Assembly (NCBI GenBank): GCA_036927565.1
Contig: JAYESD010000008.1
Location: 114,188,279-114,252,278, forward strand
Origin: Tuctoria greenei
Taxonomy: Eukaryota; Streptophyta; Magnoliopsida; Poales; Poaceae
Reading direction: 5' to 3'
DNA length: 64,000 nt
Position numbers and translations under genes: made by a program. Positions 53,534-64,000 of the stretch are shown here, piece by piece. Below the pieces are notes generated by a model that made no database searches, was not told the origin of the DNA, and saw only the letters and a program-made list of their open reading frames with translations. Position 1 is the first letter of the stretch. Each line of letters begins with the position of its first letter.

Positions 53534-55580
53534 GTGTACTTCATCAGAAAAGTATTACATGATGCTAAGACTCGATACATTGAGGTGCATAAACTGCTAT
53601 ATGTAGTTCTCATCGCCTCAAGGAAGTTAGGTCACTACTTCCAAGCCCACAAGATATCAGTGGTAACCTCCTATCCAATGCGTGCTATACTGCAATATCC
53701 AAACTCTAATGGAAACATCGCCAAGTCCGCGGCGGAATTGACAGAGTTCGATCTCGAATTCTTGCCTCGACATGCTATAAAGAGTCAGGCACTGGCTGAC
53801 TTAGTGGCGGAGTAGACCCCTTCTTCATCAAATCCAGGTGGCCACAGTGAGTAGAAGCCAGAACCCAACGTCCCCGTCTTCACCAAACCTCACTGGACTC
53901 TCTACTTCGACAGCTCCGTGCAGAAGTAGGGGGCCGAAGCTGGAGTCCTTCTCCTCGCTTCGACTGGGGAGAACGTCAAGTACATGGTACACCTTGATTT
54001 CAAGGAAACCAACAACATTGCAGAGTATGAAGCTCTCATCTACGGACTCAAGGTGGCGCTATCATATGGTGTCAAGCAGTTGCTGGTGAAGGGTGAATCG
54101 CAACTCATCATCAAGCAAGTCAAAGGTGAATGCAGTTGCAACAACCCTCAACTCGCTGCTTACCTCCTTGAAGTCCAAAAGTTGCCGAAGGACTTCGATG
54201 TCCTAGATCTCTGCCATGTCCAACGTCTCAACAACGCTGAAGCTGACGAACTCTCGACGAAAGCTTCAATCGTAGCTCAAGCTCCCAACAGAGTTTTTGT
54301 CAGGAGATTGTTAGGACCTGCCGCTCAGCCTGCCAAACTGAGTGATTGGGGCAAGACTAGCACCCAGAAGCTGGCGGTCTCGGTGGCCTTGTTACCATGG
54401 CATCCACCAAGGATCATAGGCACTGCAGGAAGCTCCGAGCAACCCAACTCGCAAGATAAGGAAGCTCAAGTTAGGTCCGATGCATGGATCTCTGAGATCT
54501 GGAGCTACTTGAAAGACAACATCCTTCCTGAAGACCGTGCTTCCGCTGACCGAATTGTCAGATTGACTAAAAGATACACATTATTAGAAGGGGATCTCTA
54601 CCAGCATGGTGCCAACAATGTTCTAATGCGGTGCATTGACCGAGAAGAAGGTCACGAGCTCCTCAAGGAAATCCAAATAGGCGAGTATGGGAACCACACA
54701 TCTTCCCGCACATTGGTTGGTAAAGTCTTTTGACGTGGCTTTTACTGGCCTACACCACTCCAGGATGCAGTTAAGTTGGTAAAAAAGTGTGAAGCATGTC
54801 AGTTCCACGCAAAACAAATTCACACACTGGCTCAGTCGCTGCAAATGATACCTCCTACATGGCCATTAATTGTGTGGGGGATGGACATTTTTGGACCTCT
54901 CCCAAAAGTCGTAGAAGGTTACAGGTTCTTGTACGTCGCCATCAACAAGTTCACTAAATGGCCCGAAGCTACCCCATCTGTGACAATTAACAAGCAATCT
55001 TCTATCAAGTTCTTGAAGTCTATAGTGTGCAGATTTGGAGTTCCGAACAAAGTAATCACTGACAACAGAACCCAATTCACAAGTGCAGCACATTCCAAGA
55101 GTATTTTGAATATCTCGGCATACAAGTCAGCTACGCATCAGTAGCTCACCCGGCAAATAATGGCCAAGCCGAGAGAGCAAATGCAAAGATATTAAAAGGA
55201 CTCAAGACGCGCACATATGAGCGCCTGAAGAAACATGGAGCCAACTGGATAGAGGAGCTTTCGTCTGCATTGTGGGTGAGCATGACAACACCTAATCAGC
55301 CAACTGGAGGGACACCCTTCTTCCTGGTGTACAGAGCTGAAGCAGTCCTTCCTCCGGAGATCACCATGGGGTCACTCCGGGTCTGGACCTTCGATGAAGA
55401 CGTGCAGGACAAGCTCCAGCGTGAAGACCTTGACCTCGTCGATGAGGGAAGGTGCCAAGTAGCTGTTTGAAATGCACGATGCTGTCAGGCGCTCTGACGC
55501 TATCATCAAAGGTTCGTGCGCAATCGGCAGCTTGAAGAAGGCGATCTAGTGTTGTGGAGAATGCTGACTTGAGAAGATAT
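53534..55580 (+). pseudogene. pol: G3 dual RNase H and integrase, broken
   Basis: 53534-53815 is the first RNase H region (YFIRKVLHDAKTRYIEVHKL), ending in TAG where G1 has TGG. 53860-54130 is the second, with WTLYFDSSVQK broken by a stop and NNIAEYEALIYGLKVALSYG intact. The linker leads to the zinc site HTSSRTLVGKVF, TGA at 54731, then LVKKCEACQFHAKQIHT. The integrase core shows VWGMDIFGPLPK, FTKWPEA, ITDNRTQF (G1 has DNGTQF) and NGQAERAN in broken frames to about 55580. Confidence 0.85.
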
Positions 55581-56400
55581 GAACAAACTCTCTCCAAGAT
55601 GGGAAGGTCACTTCTGAGTTATCAAAGTTTCCCGTCCTGGATGCATTCGCTTGGCAACAGAGGATGAGACCATACTTCCCAATCCATGGAATATTGACGA
55701 CCTTCGTAAGTTCTACACTTAGTTTCACAGAGGTGAGTTTGTACTTACACATAATGTAAATTATAGAGTCTATGGACAGAGTTGAGTGGGTCCTTAAGAA
55801 AAACATCCGGACCCCTTCGGGGGGGGGGGGGGGGGGTGGTCCGGACAGTTCAAGAACACTTAAGTTGGTCCTTGTACTTTAAATGAAGCTTACCTACCCT
55901 AGGTTAGAACAAGATGAATTCAGACCTATAATGAATGACATTTTTGTGTAAAAGCAGACTCCACGCGCATTAATTTTGTACAGGCTCATTTCTTTTATTA
56001 TCTTTTCCTTCTTGTCTATAACGAAGTTGCACAATTCTTTTTAAGATTTAGTTTGGGTTATTCATATGGTATACAAGTTATGTTGTTGATATTCTCTCGG
56101 ATCTTAGGATTGCTAGATCGTCTACTCGCCTGAAAACCAAAGCTAATGAAAGGTCTGAAGTGTGCTATCGACTTAGACTGGTCAAGCACCCTAAGTACGC
56201 TACTCTACCTACATTCCGACGGGTCTCAGTAGGGCGGGTCCAGAAGGCATTCAGACCTAAAGAGAATGCATTAATATACTTGTTATCATGTTGAATCCCT
56301 TTGGATCTAAAATTCAAATAAGAACAATAAGCTGCAAACAAATTATAGACAAGAGGACGAATTTTACTACTTTTCTTGTCTTTAATGTGCAGGAAAAATG
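55581..56400. other. G3 spacer after integrase, no gene
   Basis: The last integrase codons fade out near 55720 (NPWNIDDLRKF). No gene follows. A run of 18 G lies at 55819-55836, directly flanked by CCGGACCCCTTC and TGGTCCGGAC. The sequence to 56400 matches the G1 spacer (15420-16080) in reversed orientation in places, for example the TACCCTAGG...TGTATACAAG-like parts. Confidence 0.5.
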
Positions 56401-56439
56401 AAAAACTCATGGCGATTGTGGTCGATGCCGGAGCTACTA

Positions 56440-57190
56440 AGCTCCCGCAACCCCCAGGGGGTCCGCCGTCGATGTTTTATACGTTGAAAGTGGGCGTCGT
56501 TGGACCTACCAAGCGTCGACAACACCCATGGGGGCCAACCGTCGACTTGAACAAATAACGGCGATCTAAACGAAGATGGTGGAGAAATCACCACGAGGGG
56601 ATCCGCCGTCGACGTATTACGCGTTGGCAGTGGGTGCCGTCGAAGGTGTAAAGTTCCGACAACCCCCATGAGGCCCGCTGTTGACGTTCTAAGCATTGAC
56701 AGTGGGTGCTGTTGGATCTACCAGGCTCCGACAACTCCCAGAGGGGCTACCGTCGACGTTTCTAAGCGCTGACGATGGGCTCCGTCAGACCTACCAAGCT
56801 TCGACAACTCCCAGGGGACCCGCCATCGACTTTTCTAAGCGTTGAGAGTGGGCGCTATCGAACCTACCTAGCTCCGACAACCCCTAGGGGGCCCGCCGTC
56901 GATGTTCTAAGTGTTGATAGTGGGCTTCAACGGATCCACCCGACAACTCCTAGGAGGTCTGCCATCGACGTTTCTAAGCATTGATAGTGGGTGCCAGCGG
57001 ACCTACCAAGCTCCAACAACTCCTAGGGGCCCGCCGTGGACGTTTCTAAGCATTGACAGTGGGCGTTGTCGGACCTACCTAGCTCCGACAACTCCCAGGA
57101 GGCCCGCTGTCGACGTTTCTAAGCATTGACAGTGGGCGCCGTCGAACCTACCTAGCTCCAACAACTTCTAGGGGGCCATCCGTCGACGTA
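56440..57190. repeat. Tandem array of about 73-bp units in G3
   Basis: About ten diverged units, each with GTCGACGTTTCTAAGCATTG, ACAGTGGGCGCCGTCGGACC, TACCTAGCTCCGACAACTCC and CAGGGGGCCCGCC, follow one another. The last four or five are the most regular. Some units are shortened (for example near 56930) and the first two are interrupted by about 60 bases of other sequence. The array sits between integrase and the antisense gene. Bases 57191-57536 after it hold no gene. Confidence 0.85.
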
Positions 57191-57536
57191 ACAAAGGGTC
57201 CCTGGAGATGTCGGAGGTAAACTTCAGAACGTGGAGCTATCGTTTTGGCTATGAGTGAGAAGTAAAGTCATCGAGACATTGTGAAATCCTTTTGGTACAT
57301 GTTCGCAATCAAATTGTGTACATCTACCAGGGGGCCAACAATATAAAGGGTAATGCATTGAAGACATAAACAAAATGGAATTCATTCATTCAAAAGATTG
57401 GATTTCATTGATTCAAAATGGGAGGATTACTAGTGAAGGTAGAAGAAAATAGCCCTAGCTACTGGAGGTCCTTTTGCAGAAAGAGGCAACTTTCTGGGTA
57501 GCTTCTTGAACGCTGGCCCTAGCGGCATCTTCCTCT

Positions 57537-60500
57537 TCAACAACAGGTCCTTCGACTACTAGATCCAGAGACAGATGGGGGGTCATAGCTTTTGAAACAC
57601 GTCAGCACGTATTCGGCGACATTCTTGGACAGAGACTTCCCATCCATCTCCAGTTGGTAGACAATGACATCACCCATTGCATCAAGTTTGTTGCCAGTAG
57701 AGCCCAACGCCACAAGCGCCTTGTCCAGTTCCAGCTCCAGGTCATTCGGACGTACCGGATTGAAGCCGACTGGCACCAGAGCTTTGTTGGCTCGCCCCAG
57801 GGAGTCCCAAGCTTGCTGGGACTCAGTTGCTCTCAAACTCCTCAGATCCTCCAGCGACCTTCTAGCGGCCGCAAGCTCCGAACTCTCCCAAGCGAGGCGC
57901 TTGACCTCCTTAGTATGTTGTTGGATCCTTTCGGCCACATGTTTTTCTTGGTCAGCAAGCTCCGTCCCCCAGAGGTGGATGCGGTTCTGACGGGCCGCCG
58001 GGTCTTTTTCTTTGTCTTTCACTCTATCCTCCCGAGCAGAGATGTCAGTCTCTCTCTTGGAGACTTCTTGTCCCACCTACCAAATCCTCTCTTTCCGTTG
58101 AGCAATGTTGTTCAAACTGTTTGGTGTGATCAGCCAAACTCTGCTCTCCTAGTGACAGCCTCTGGGCGAACTCCTCCTCCCTCTTCAGGAGATCTTCCTG
58201 TTTCTCTAGGAGCTTATCCTGTCTCTCGTCGAGAGCTTCCCGTCACTTGAGGAGTACTTCATTCAACTCATTGAGGTTGTCCTGGTGATCATCAGCAGCC
58301 TCATTGGTCTCCTTAGCATACTCGAAAATCTCCCGAGTCTTCTCGTCAAGGGTCTTGATGGCAGCCTCCCACTCATTTAACATGCGAACGTATCGCGCCA
58401 GCCAATCCTTCTCCTTCTCCACCCATTCTCGTTGGTCTGCCAGCCTCGATTGTGTTAGCTTCATCTCGAAATGAAGCCTGTTGTGCCAACGCCTTAAGGT
58501 GTTGCACTCTTCTTTGAGAGTCTTGCTATCATAATCGAAGGTGAGCTGGACTTGGCAGAGACTTGAGCAGGCGTTGTCAGTAGACAACGCAAGAGGAATT
58601 GGCTCCGGGCTCGCCTGAAGCACCTCCGCAGGCTCCAGTGGGTCTTCGAAAACAAATAATGTGTCCCACTGCACTAGAGTGGTCCCCTGCTGCTCCGCGG
58701 CGATGGGGCCGCTCTCTAGGAGCTCCTCTACTTCCGCCACTGCCGAGGAAGGTCCCGTAGTGGGAACTTCGACCTCCAAAAATGAGGTGGAGGTTCCCAT
58801 AGCCGAATCTTCAATGGTTAGCTCGTTGTGTGGAGGACCTGCCGCCGAGTCTTTTGGGTGCTCCGACTCCGACACGGACACCTCCGGAGTAATCACCTTA
58901 GGGGCTGGCGCAGTAGCTTCGTCTGGAGCCCCCACCACCTCCGTCTCAGGTGCCGGGACTTCAACTACCTCCGGCTCGGGTGCCGGAGCTTCAACTACTT
59001 CCAGCTCAGGTACCGGAGCTTCAGTTACTTCTGGTTCAGGTGTCGGAGCTTCTGCCATCTCCGGCTCCGGTGCCAGAACTTCAGCCGCCAGCTCAAAAAC
59101 AAGCAGCGCTTCTTCACGACTCTCTCCCCCATGGCCTAGTGCTACCACGGGATCTTCTGGCGTCGTCACTGGATCAAGTTCCATGTTAGCTGGCACTAGA
59201 GCTGTCGTGTCTTCAGCCACCACTTGGAGGGACGCAGGGTTCGAAGCAGGAGCCTCTATTTACATAGCCTCCATTGCTGCAGCAGGAGCCGGAGCTTCAG
59301 TGTTCTTCTTTGACACCCTGTAAGCAAAAGATCAAAAAATTTCAAAACATGGTAAAGATAAAAATAGCAACTCAAGGTGAGAAGATAATGCTTACCTTGG
59401 GAAGCTTCCACTCCAGTCGCTGCGGAACTTCTTTTGTGGCTCGGAGTCAGAGCCCACCGGAGCTGGTGAGGTAGAGACCCTAGACTTTGGTCAGGAGCTT
59501 GCCGCATGGGCTGGAGTCGCCTCAGCTGGGACCTCCCTCGGCTGGGAAGGACCTCCGTACCTGGAGCCCGCAGCCGGCACTGGAGTTGGGGTCGACTTGC
59601 CGGAGCTAGCGCCCCTCGTGGACGCTGGCACCAAAGAAGGCGTGACCGCCGAAGCTCTACTTGACCGGGGGGAAGAGGGTGCTAGAGATGGAGCCAATCT
59701 GAGGAAGCTCCCATCAGCATGCCCCAGCTTCCTCTCCCGGCTGGAAGATTCGGCCGGCTCCTTGACCTTGCCCTTGCCGACATCGACAACCTTCTGGCTT
59801 GGAACAGTGGGAGCCACCCTTTCAAAATCTCTGATAATAGAAATCCTAGCGGTCCCACGCTTCTCCACCAAGCCGAGGTCGTCTAGCTCCAGCATTCTCT
59901 TCTGAAGCTCCCTCCTGAACTCTGGAACCATGTTCAGATGTAGGAAGTCCACCGGCGGGGTCAAGGCGTCTTAGGAGATAGCTTCGTGTTGAATCTTCTA
60001 GAGATGGAGCTTCAAAGCCTCATCATCCAAGTTAGTCCAAAAACCAGCTTCGATCTGGTTGTGATCCATCTCGCTATTGAAGGCCCATGCGGGCCACTCC
60101 CTCGTCTTTAGCAGAGCCCACTTGTTGACCAGGAAGTTGCCGAAGATCATCTGAGGGGTGACTCCACCCTCCACACATTGTTGGATACTAGTCAGGATAG
60201 GCTTGTACGCTTCAGACAACTCTGGAGCTGTATTGCAAGCATCAGGTCGACATTGGGGAGGCTTGTAGGCAACTCCAGCCTGTCGTGGTGATCCACCGTG
60301 ATGACCACCTAGTCCTTCTTCCAGTTGTCCCACTTCCCGGAGGGGAAAGTCTTCATGTACTTGAAAGGACAATTCTTGCGCTTCACGAAGTAGTAGAAGC
60401 TGAACAACTCAGTCCCCTTTCCGATAGTGTGGACCGTGAAGATGGTCCAGAAGAGGTCGATGCTTGGTGGCACGCTCACCCACATCTCGCAGAAGTGGAC

Positions 60501-60848
60501 GAAGGTCACCACTAGCAAGAATGAGTGAGGTCCAAGGTGATGAAGCTGGAGCCCGTAGAAGTCTAGTATCATCAAGAGAAAACTTGAAAAAGGCAGGATC
60601 AACCCCACCATGGTGTACGCCGAGAAGTAGATGATTTCTCCGGCGCGTTCCTTCTTAAAGGGAAGCTTGCCGAAGCGGATCGAGTTGTTGAAGGAGTCGT
60701 TGGACCATCCCATGTAGGTCCGGACCCTCGACAAGTCTTCGTTGCTCTTGATCTTGCTTGCGGGGAAGACCCAACTCGATCGCGGCAAAGTGGAGCGAAA
60801 GTTGGAAAAGCTAAGCAAAGGTGGATAGGTTCTGAGCACAAGTTCCAA
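57537..60848 (-). pseudogene. G3 antisense gene (PF04195-like, spliced, coiled coil)
   Basis: From 60848 the product reads RVRTYMGWSNDSFNNSIRF, EIIYFSAYTMVGLILPFSSF, LLMILDFYGLQLHHLGPHSF and FYYFVKRKNCPFKYMKTFPS, then TAG at 60309 where G1 has TGG. 60372-59998 continues the domain (QQCVEGGVTPQMIFGNFLVN). 59964-59400 is Ser/Pro linker, 59223-58930 holds EAPxPExEVVEAP repeats, and 58560-57700 a coiled coil with breaks near 58243 and 58080. The layout equals G1 and G2 although the sequence has diverged strongly, so the gene has been kept in both subfamilies. Confidence 0.8.
59318..59395 (-). other. Putative intron in the G3 antisense gene (78 bp)
   Basis: On the minus strand the donor is CCCAAG/GTAAGC and the acceptor TTGCTTACAG/GGTGTC. 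Splicing joins ...KKFRSDWSGSFPR to VSKKNTEAP in frame, matching G1 KRFRASWCGSHPS-VPKKRSEAP. Length is 78, as in G1 and G2, although the intron sequence itself has changed. Confidence 0.78.
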
Positions 60849-60882
60849 TGGAAGCGTAAAGAATCCTCAAACCGTGCAGCCT

Positions 60883-60923
60883 TTCCTTCTTAAGTAAGCC
60901 TCCGCAACGCTTGGATGGAAACC
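60883..60923 (-). promoter_or_regulatory. Conserved block upstream of the G3 antisense gene
   Basis: On the minus strand this holds TTTCCATCCAAGCGTTGCGG and TTACTTAAGAAGGAAAG, the same block as in G1 and G2. Bases 60924-61309 contain no gene and end with the polypurine tract TGGGGGCCAC. Confidence 0.5.
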
Positions 60924-61309
60924 ACGTTGGGATCAATATGTCATTTCACAAATTTACCCTGCCAATGACAAATGGGACCGGGTCCACTTTAGCAAAAAAA
61001 GTCGCACCAGGTGAACCATTGTCATGATGGGAAGTTGGAAGCCCAAGGTTGTCGGCCTGACAGGGCACTCGGAACCGATACGGTTTTTGTGTTGGAAACT
61101 GGTGAGATTAAATTGAGTGAGATCCGCACGCCAGGATCTCACCCACCGCACCAAAAGGATCCACGTGGCGATGGCTTAACAGTAGACCATCGCCCCAACA
61201 ACCCAGGAAAAGAGCTTTGAAGCCAAAGCGCAGAAATCGAACATGGCCCCACATTTGGTAGAAAAATTTCACCCAAAGGATTTCTCCCAGAGGTAGGCCT
61301 GGGGGCCAC

Positions 61310-61795
61310 TGTCGGTACCATGCATACCGGGTACCCCATGATACCACAAGAAAGGCCAAAGAGTTTCCATGTCCAAGTTGAAGATCCCCGAAGGCAACAC
61401 ACGTCTGACAGCACTGGGCCCACATTCCTCGTTTGGTAGCTCCGCTACTACCACGTGTCCAGCAGGTCCGGATCTACCTCCCTTTAGAGGGAAGCTCCGG
61501 TCCTGCCACGTGTCTAGCAACCCCGGACATAACCCCCAATAGAGGGAAGCTATGATGTTGACACGTGTTGAGTGGCTCCGGACCTACCTCCCCACAGAGG
61601 GAAGCTCCGGAGTAGCCACGTGTTACCTCCGAACCTAAGCCAGCAACGACTACAGGATCTCCAACAGCACGAATTTTCAAGATGCTATTAAAATAGCCGT
61701 TACAAAACCTAATTAACTTGTCATTAATCTAGCATTAATGACACACGATCAGAGGACCTTCAATGCTGGTAACACCGTCATTAAGACGCGTTATC
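61310..61795 (+). repeat. G3 3' LTR, truncated (486 bp of about 860)
   Basis: Starts TGTCGGTACCATGCATACCG and follows the 5' LTR until GACGCGTTATC, where similarity stops. The last about 375 bases are missing. The 5' and 3' LTRs differ at many positions, so the insertion is old. Confidence 0.85.
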
Positions 61796-63305
61796 TGCGC
61801 GGACCAGAGTCCCGACATCCAAGGATCTCATTGGGTGGTGTCGTGCGATGCAACACCCAACAGTATGCAAGAAAAGAACGAGAATAAAATACAATACCAA
61901 GTCTTTATTTATAAAGACAGCGGAAGTTTTACAAAACTAAGTGAAAAGGAAAGTGACCTATACATCATAGCTACGCTCTCGGCACTAGCTATGCAAAAGC
62001 AAAGTCCTCCATGCCCTGGACGCTTTGCACTAGCAACCCTCACTCACCAAACTTACGGCAGCGTGCAGGGCTGCCACTTGGGTGTAAACCCTGGAGGGGG
62101 TGCAGCCTCGTCATCGAAGCCGTCATCAGTCGTGTAATCTGCAAAAACTTGTTAACTGCAAACGTGAGCTTAAGGCTCAGCAAGACTAACCCGTCTCACT
62201 AGACATATGCAGAGTGAATACTAAGCATAGGTAAGGTAAAGACGTAAAAGGCTCGCCTACAAGTGGGTCCTTAGCTTTCAAGTTATTAGCATCAAGTTAA
62301 AGGTTCCGAAAGATAAATATAATGAGCAGATACTACAACAATCACGATGATCAAGCAAATTTACATATTGCATCGTATTCTTCTAGCCTTATAGTAATTT
62401 ACTACATCCCGACACAGTGAACAAGTGGTACTCTATTACCACGAGGGACGATGATTGCAATCAGGACACACCCGGACAACACGACACATACGCACTTTCG
62501 AAAGCACCAGCGAGTACTTATAGAAGTACCTACATAACACTTCAGTACTAGTCGTATATGGCCAACTTTCACCCAACACTCGAATGCCGAACCGGTCGAT
62601 CCGTCACGGGCAGGAGGTCCCTGCGTGGGGCATACTTTGACGTGCCCACCAGCTGATTTACACCTTGCTGCCCTCAACCCACACCTATAAAATGGAACAA
62701 TATGCCTCGACAAACCAGTATCAAGCTACGTCAGTTTGCTGGAGCCCATTTCTCCAGTATGTCATCGGTACAATTCAAGCTTGTCCAGCAGGGCCGCATA
62801 CGGCGCGGGCCTTAATCGACACGATCATAGCTATGCAACCAAGACAACATCTTGTCGCTTCCTACTCATCTCTGACCGGTCCCCAGTTCATATTAACAAC
62901 CACTCTTTATATTTACCCGACCCAATGTAGATGAGTGTCATCTTTCTATCTCGCGAGTAGATTCCAACTACTCGACTTCTACCGGTTTCCTGATAACATT
63001 AGCATGGCAGTTGCTACACGAGTCTGTGAGCTATTCTAACAAATCCCTGGATTATTTGGTCATCAAGTGGATGTCAAACACCTTAAACGTAATGCACAAA
63101 CATCTGAAGATGTAAGGTGAATGAAAATTGCAAAGACACTGTAAGGAACTTAAATGCAAACCGGGGCTTGCCTGAATGTGAGTCCAAGTCTAAGTTAGTC
63201 TCCGGCAGATGGACTTCCAAGGCCTCCGGCACCTCCTCGACTTCAGTTACTACACGATATGCATATACTATATATGAATGACCTTGAAAAAATAAATAAT
63301 ATGTT
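61796..63305. other. Unassigned stretch between G3 and G4
   Basis: No supported gene on either strand; the frames present are short and without recognisable motifs. It contains AATACCAAGTCTTTATTTAT and other AT-rich parts, TATA-like sequences and moderate GC, which would fit a fragment of a gypsy LTR or untranslated region (minus orientation) that I cannot name. Neither edge shows a clear target duplication. Confidence 0.35.
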
Positions 63306-64000
63306 TGTCGGTGGTTTTGATCCGGCACATCTCCCGACACTACTAAAGTGTTAGAGGAGTTTGAGGTTCGGTGTGGGCGTGGTGAGATTCAAGAAGGTGA
63401 AGTGTAAAATGACACAGTAGACACGATGATTTCGTGGTTCGGGTCGCCCGAGCGTAATACCCTACTCCACGGAGTGTGTTGGTGTTGTATTGGATGTATG
63501 AGCTCAATGTGACTTGAGAGTGTATAGTGAGCGCCACTCTTCTTCGTCCCTGTGTGTATCGTCGGCCTGTCCTTTTATAGTACAAGGGCAGACCGTTACA
63601 AGTTAGCCTGGCCCGACATGTGGCCCCGGCGGTTACTAATATTGATACACATTTGATGCGCTTAATTGCCCTTAATAACCGAGTTACGTGCTTTGATAGC
63701 ACCGTTACTGGTAATTAAGGTCGTCCAATTGTGTGTCATTAATATAGCATTAATGATACTTAATCGGGTCTTGAAGTCCTTGATTCCCTTTGAAGATCCG
63801 GAGCCGTTGTGGAGTCTTCCGGAGGTTAGAGGTTGAAGATCCGACGGTTGGACACGTGGCAGCTCTGGAGCATACTGTGGGGAACAGATAGGTCCGGTGC
63901 CACCTAACACGTGTCAGTTCCGGAGCTTCCCTCGGTCAGGGGTTAGGTCCAGGCGTGTCGCTATGGTACATAGCCCGGAGCTTCCCCCTTGTGGGCAGTA
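63306..64000 (-). repeat. G4: LTR of a G1-family element, cut by the window edge
   Basis: Plus strand TGTCGGTGGTTTTGATCCGG at 63306 equals the outer end of the G1 LTRs, and similarity continues to base 64000 (GGAGCTTCCCCCTTGTGGGC). A TATA box (minus strand CTATAAAAGG) lies at 63571-63580. By orientation this is the 3' LTR or a solo LTR of a minus-strand element whose remainder lies beyond the window. ATGTT (63301-63305) is the candidate target duplication. Confidence 0.88.

Larger units (their letters stand above)
48914..61795 (+). mobile_element. G3: decayed Tat-lineage Ty3/gypsy element (about 12.9 kb)
   Basis: Order on the plus strand is 5' LTR (48914-49774), primer site, gag, protease, RT, two RNase H regions, integrase, tandem array, antisense gene (minus strand) and a 3' LTR cut off at 61795. 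Proteins align with G1 throughout, but LTRs are of a different subfamily (TGTCGGTACC..GCGTACCGGG). Stops and frameshifts are frequent. GACGC at 48909-48913 is the probable left target duplication; the right one is lost. Confidence 0.9.

Noticed and set aside
62011..62934. Short frames between G3 and G4 as host genes
   Set aside because: All under 105 codons, overlapping on both strands, with no recognisable domain or splice structure.

Overview
The window looks like a piece of heterochromatic nuclear DNA from a grass (Poaceae). It holds no complete host gene. Nearly every base that can be assigned belongs to a retrotransposon or DNA transposon, mostly nested in one another. The element types support a grass: Sirevirus-like Ty1/copia elements, Tat-lineage Ty3/gypsy elements with an antisense gene, RNase H-less LINEs, Tourist-type MITEs and a CACTA-like end. 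The species cannot be named from sequence alone.

Layout. 1-1941 is the 5' part of a Sirevirus (S1, minus strand; gag open to the window edge) that landed in the RNase H codons of a second, decayed copia element (S2, about 1942-9019, minus). From about 9020 to 31845 runs one plus-strand LINE (L1) in three pieces. It is interrupted at 9940-22982 by a full-length Tat-type gypsy element (G1, minus strand, target duplication GACCC). At 23652-23956 it carries a Tourist-like MITE. At 25716-30985 a truncated relative of G1 (G2, plus strand) has kept only its antisense gene and 3' LTR, and the LINE reverse transcriptase is missing at that point. 31846-33284 is mostly unassigned. 33285-34750 is a TIR-like element that carries a foldback MITE and a fragment of a host DUF946/Vps62-type gene.

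34752-45893 is a minus-strand copia coding region (C) that has lost almost all of both LTRs. It is interrupted by two members of one non-autonomous copia family (A, 36955-40452; B, 41934-45226), each with perfect 5-bp target duplications and encoding only gag plus a stub of protease and pre-integrase sequence. 45896-47032 is the 3' end of another LINE (L2). 47121-47349 is a second copy of a 230-bp repeat also found at 32932-33158, followed by a CACTA-like end. 48914-61795 is a second, more decayed Tat-type gypsy element (G3, plus strand). 61796-63305 is unassigned, and 63306-64000 is the start of another G1-family LTR (G4).

How the parts work together. In G1 and G3 the sense strand carries gag, protease, reverse transcriptase with two RNase H regions, and integrase. 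A separate gene on the opposite strand sits between integrase and the 3' LTR and reads away from that LTR. It encodes a PF04195-like N-terminus, a Glu/Ala/Pro repeat region and a coiled-coil C-terminus. In all three copies it contains a putative intron of exactly 78 bp, and removing the intron keeps the frame in G1 and G3. A and B have LTRs, primer binding sites and gag but no polymerase or integrase, so they must rely on a partner element. A has two LTRs that look identical, so it is probably the youngest insertion here. I found no evidence for a new defence, metabolic or RNA system. The most interesting items are the spliced antisense gene, the gag-only copia pair, and the captured DUF946 fragment.
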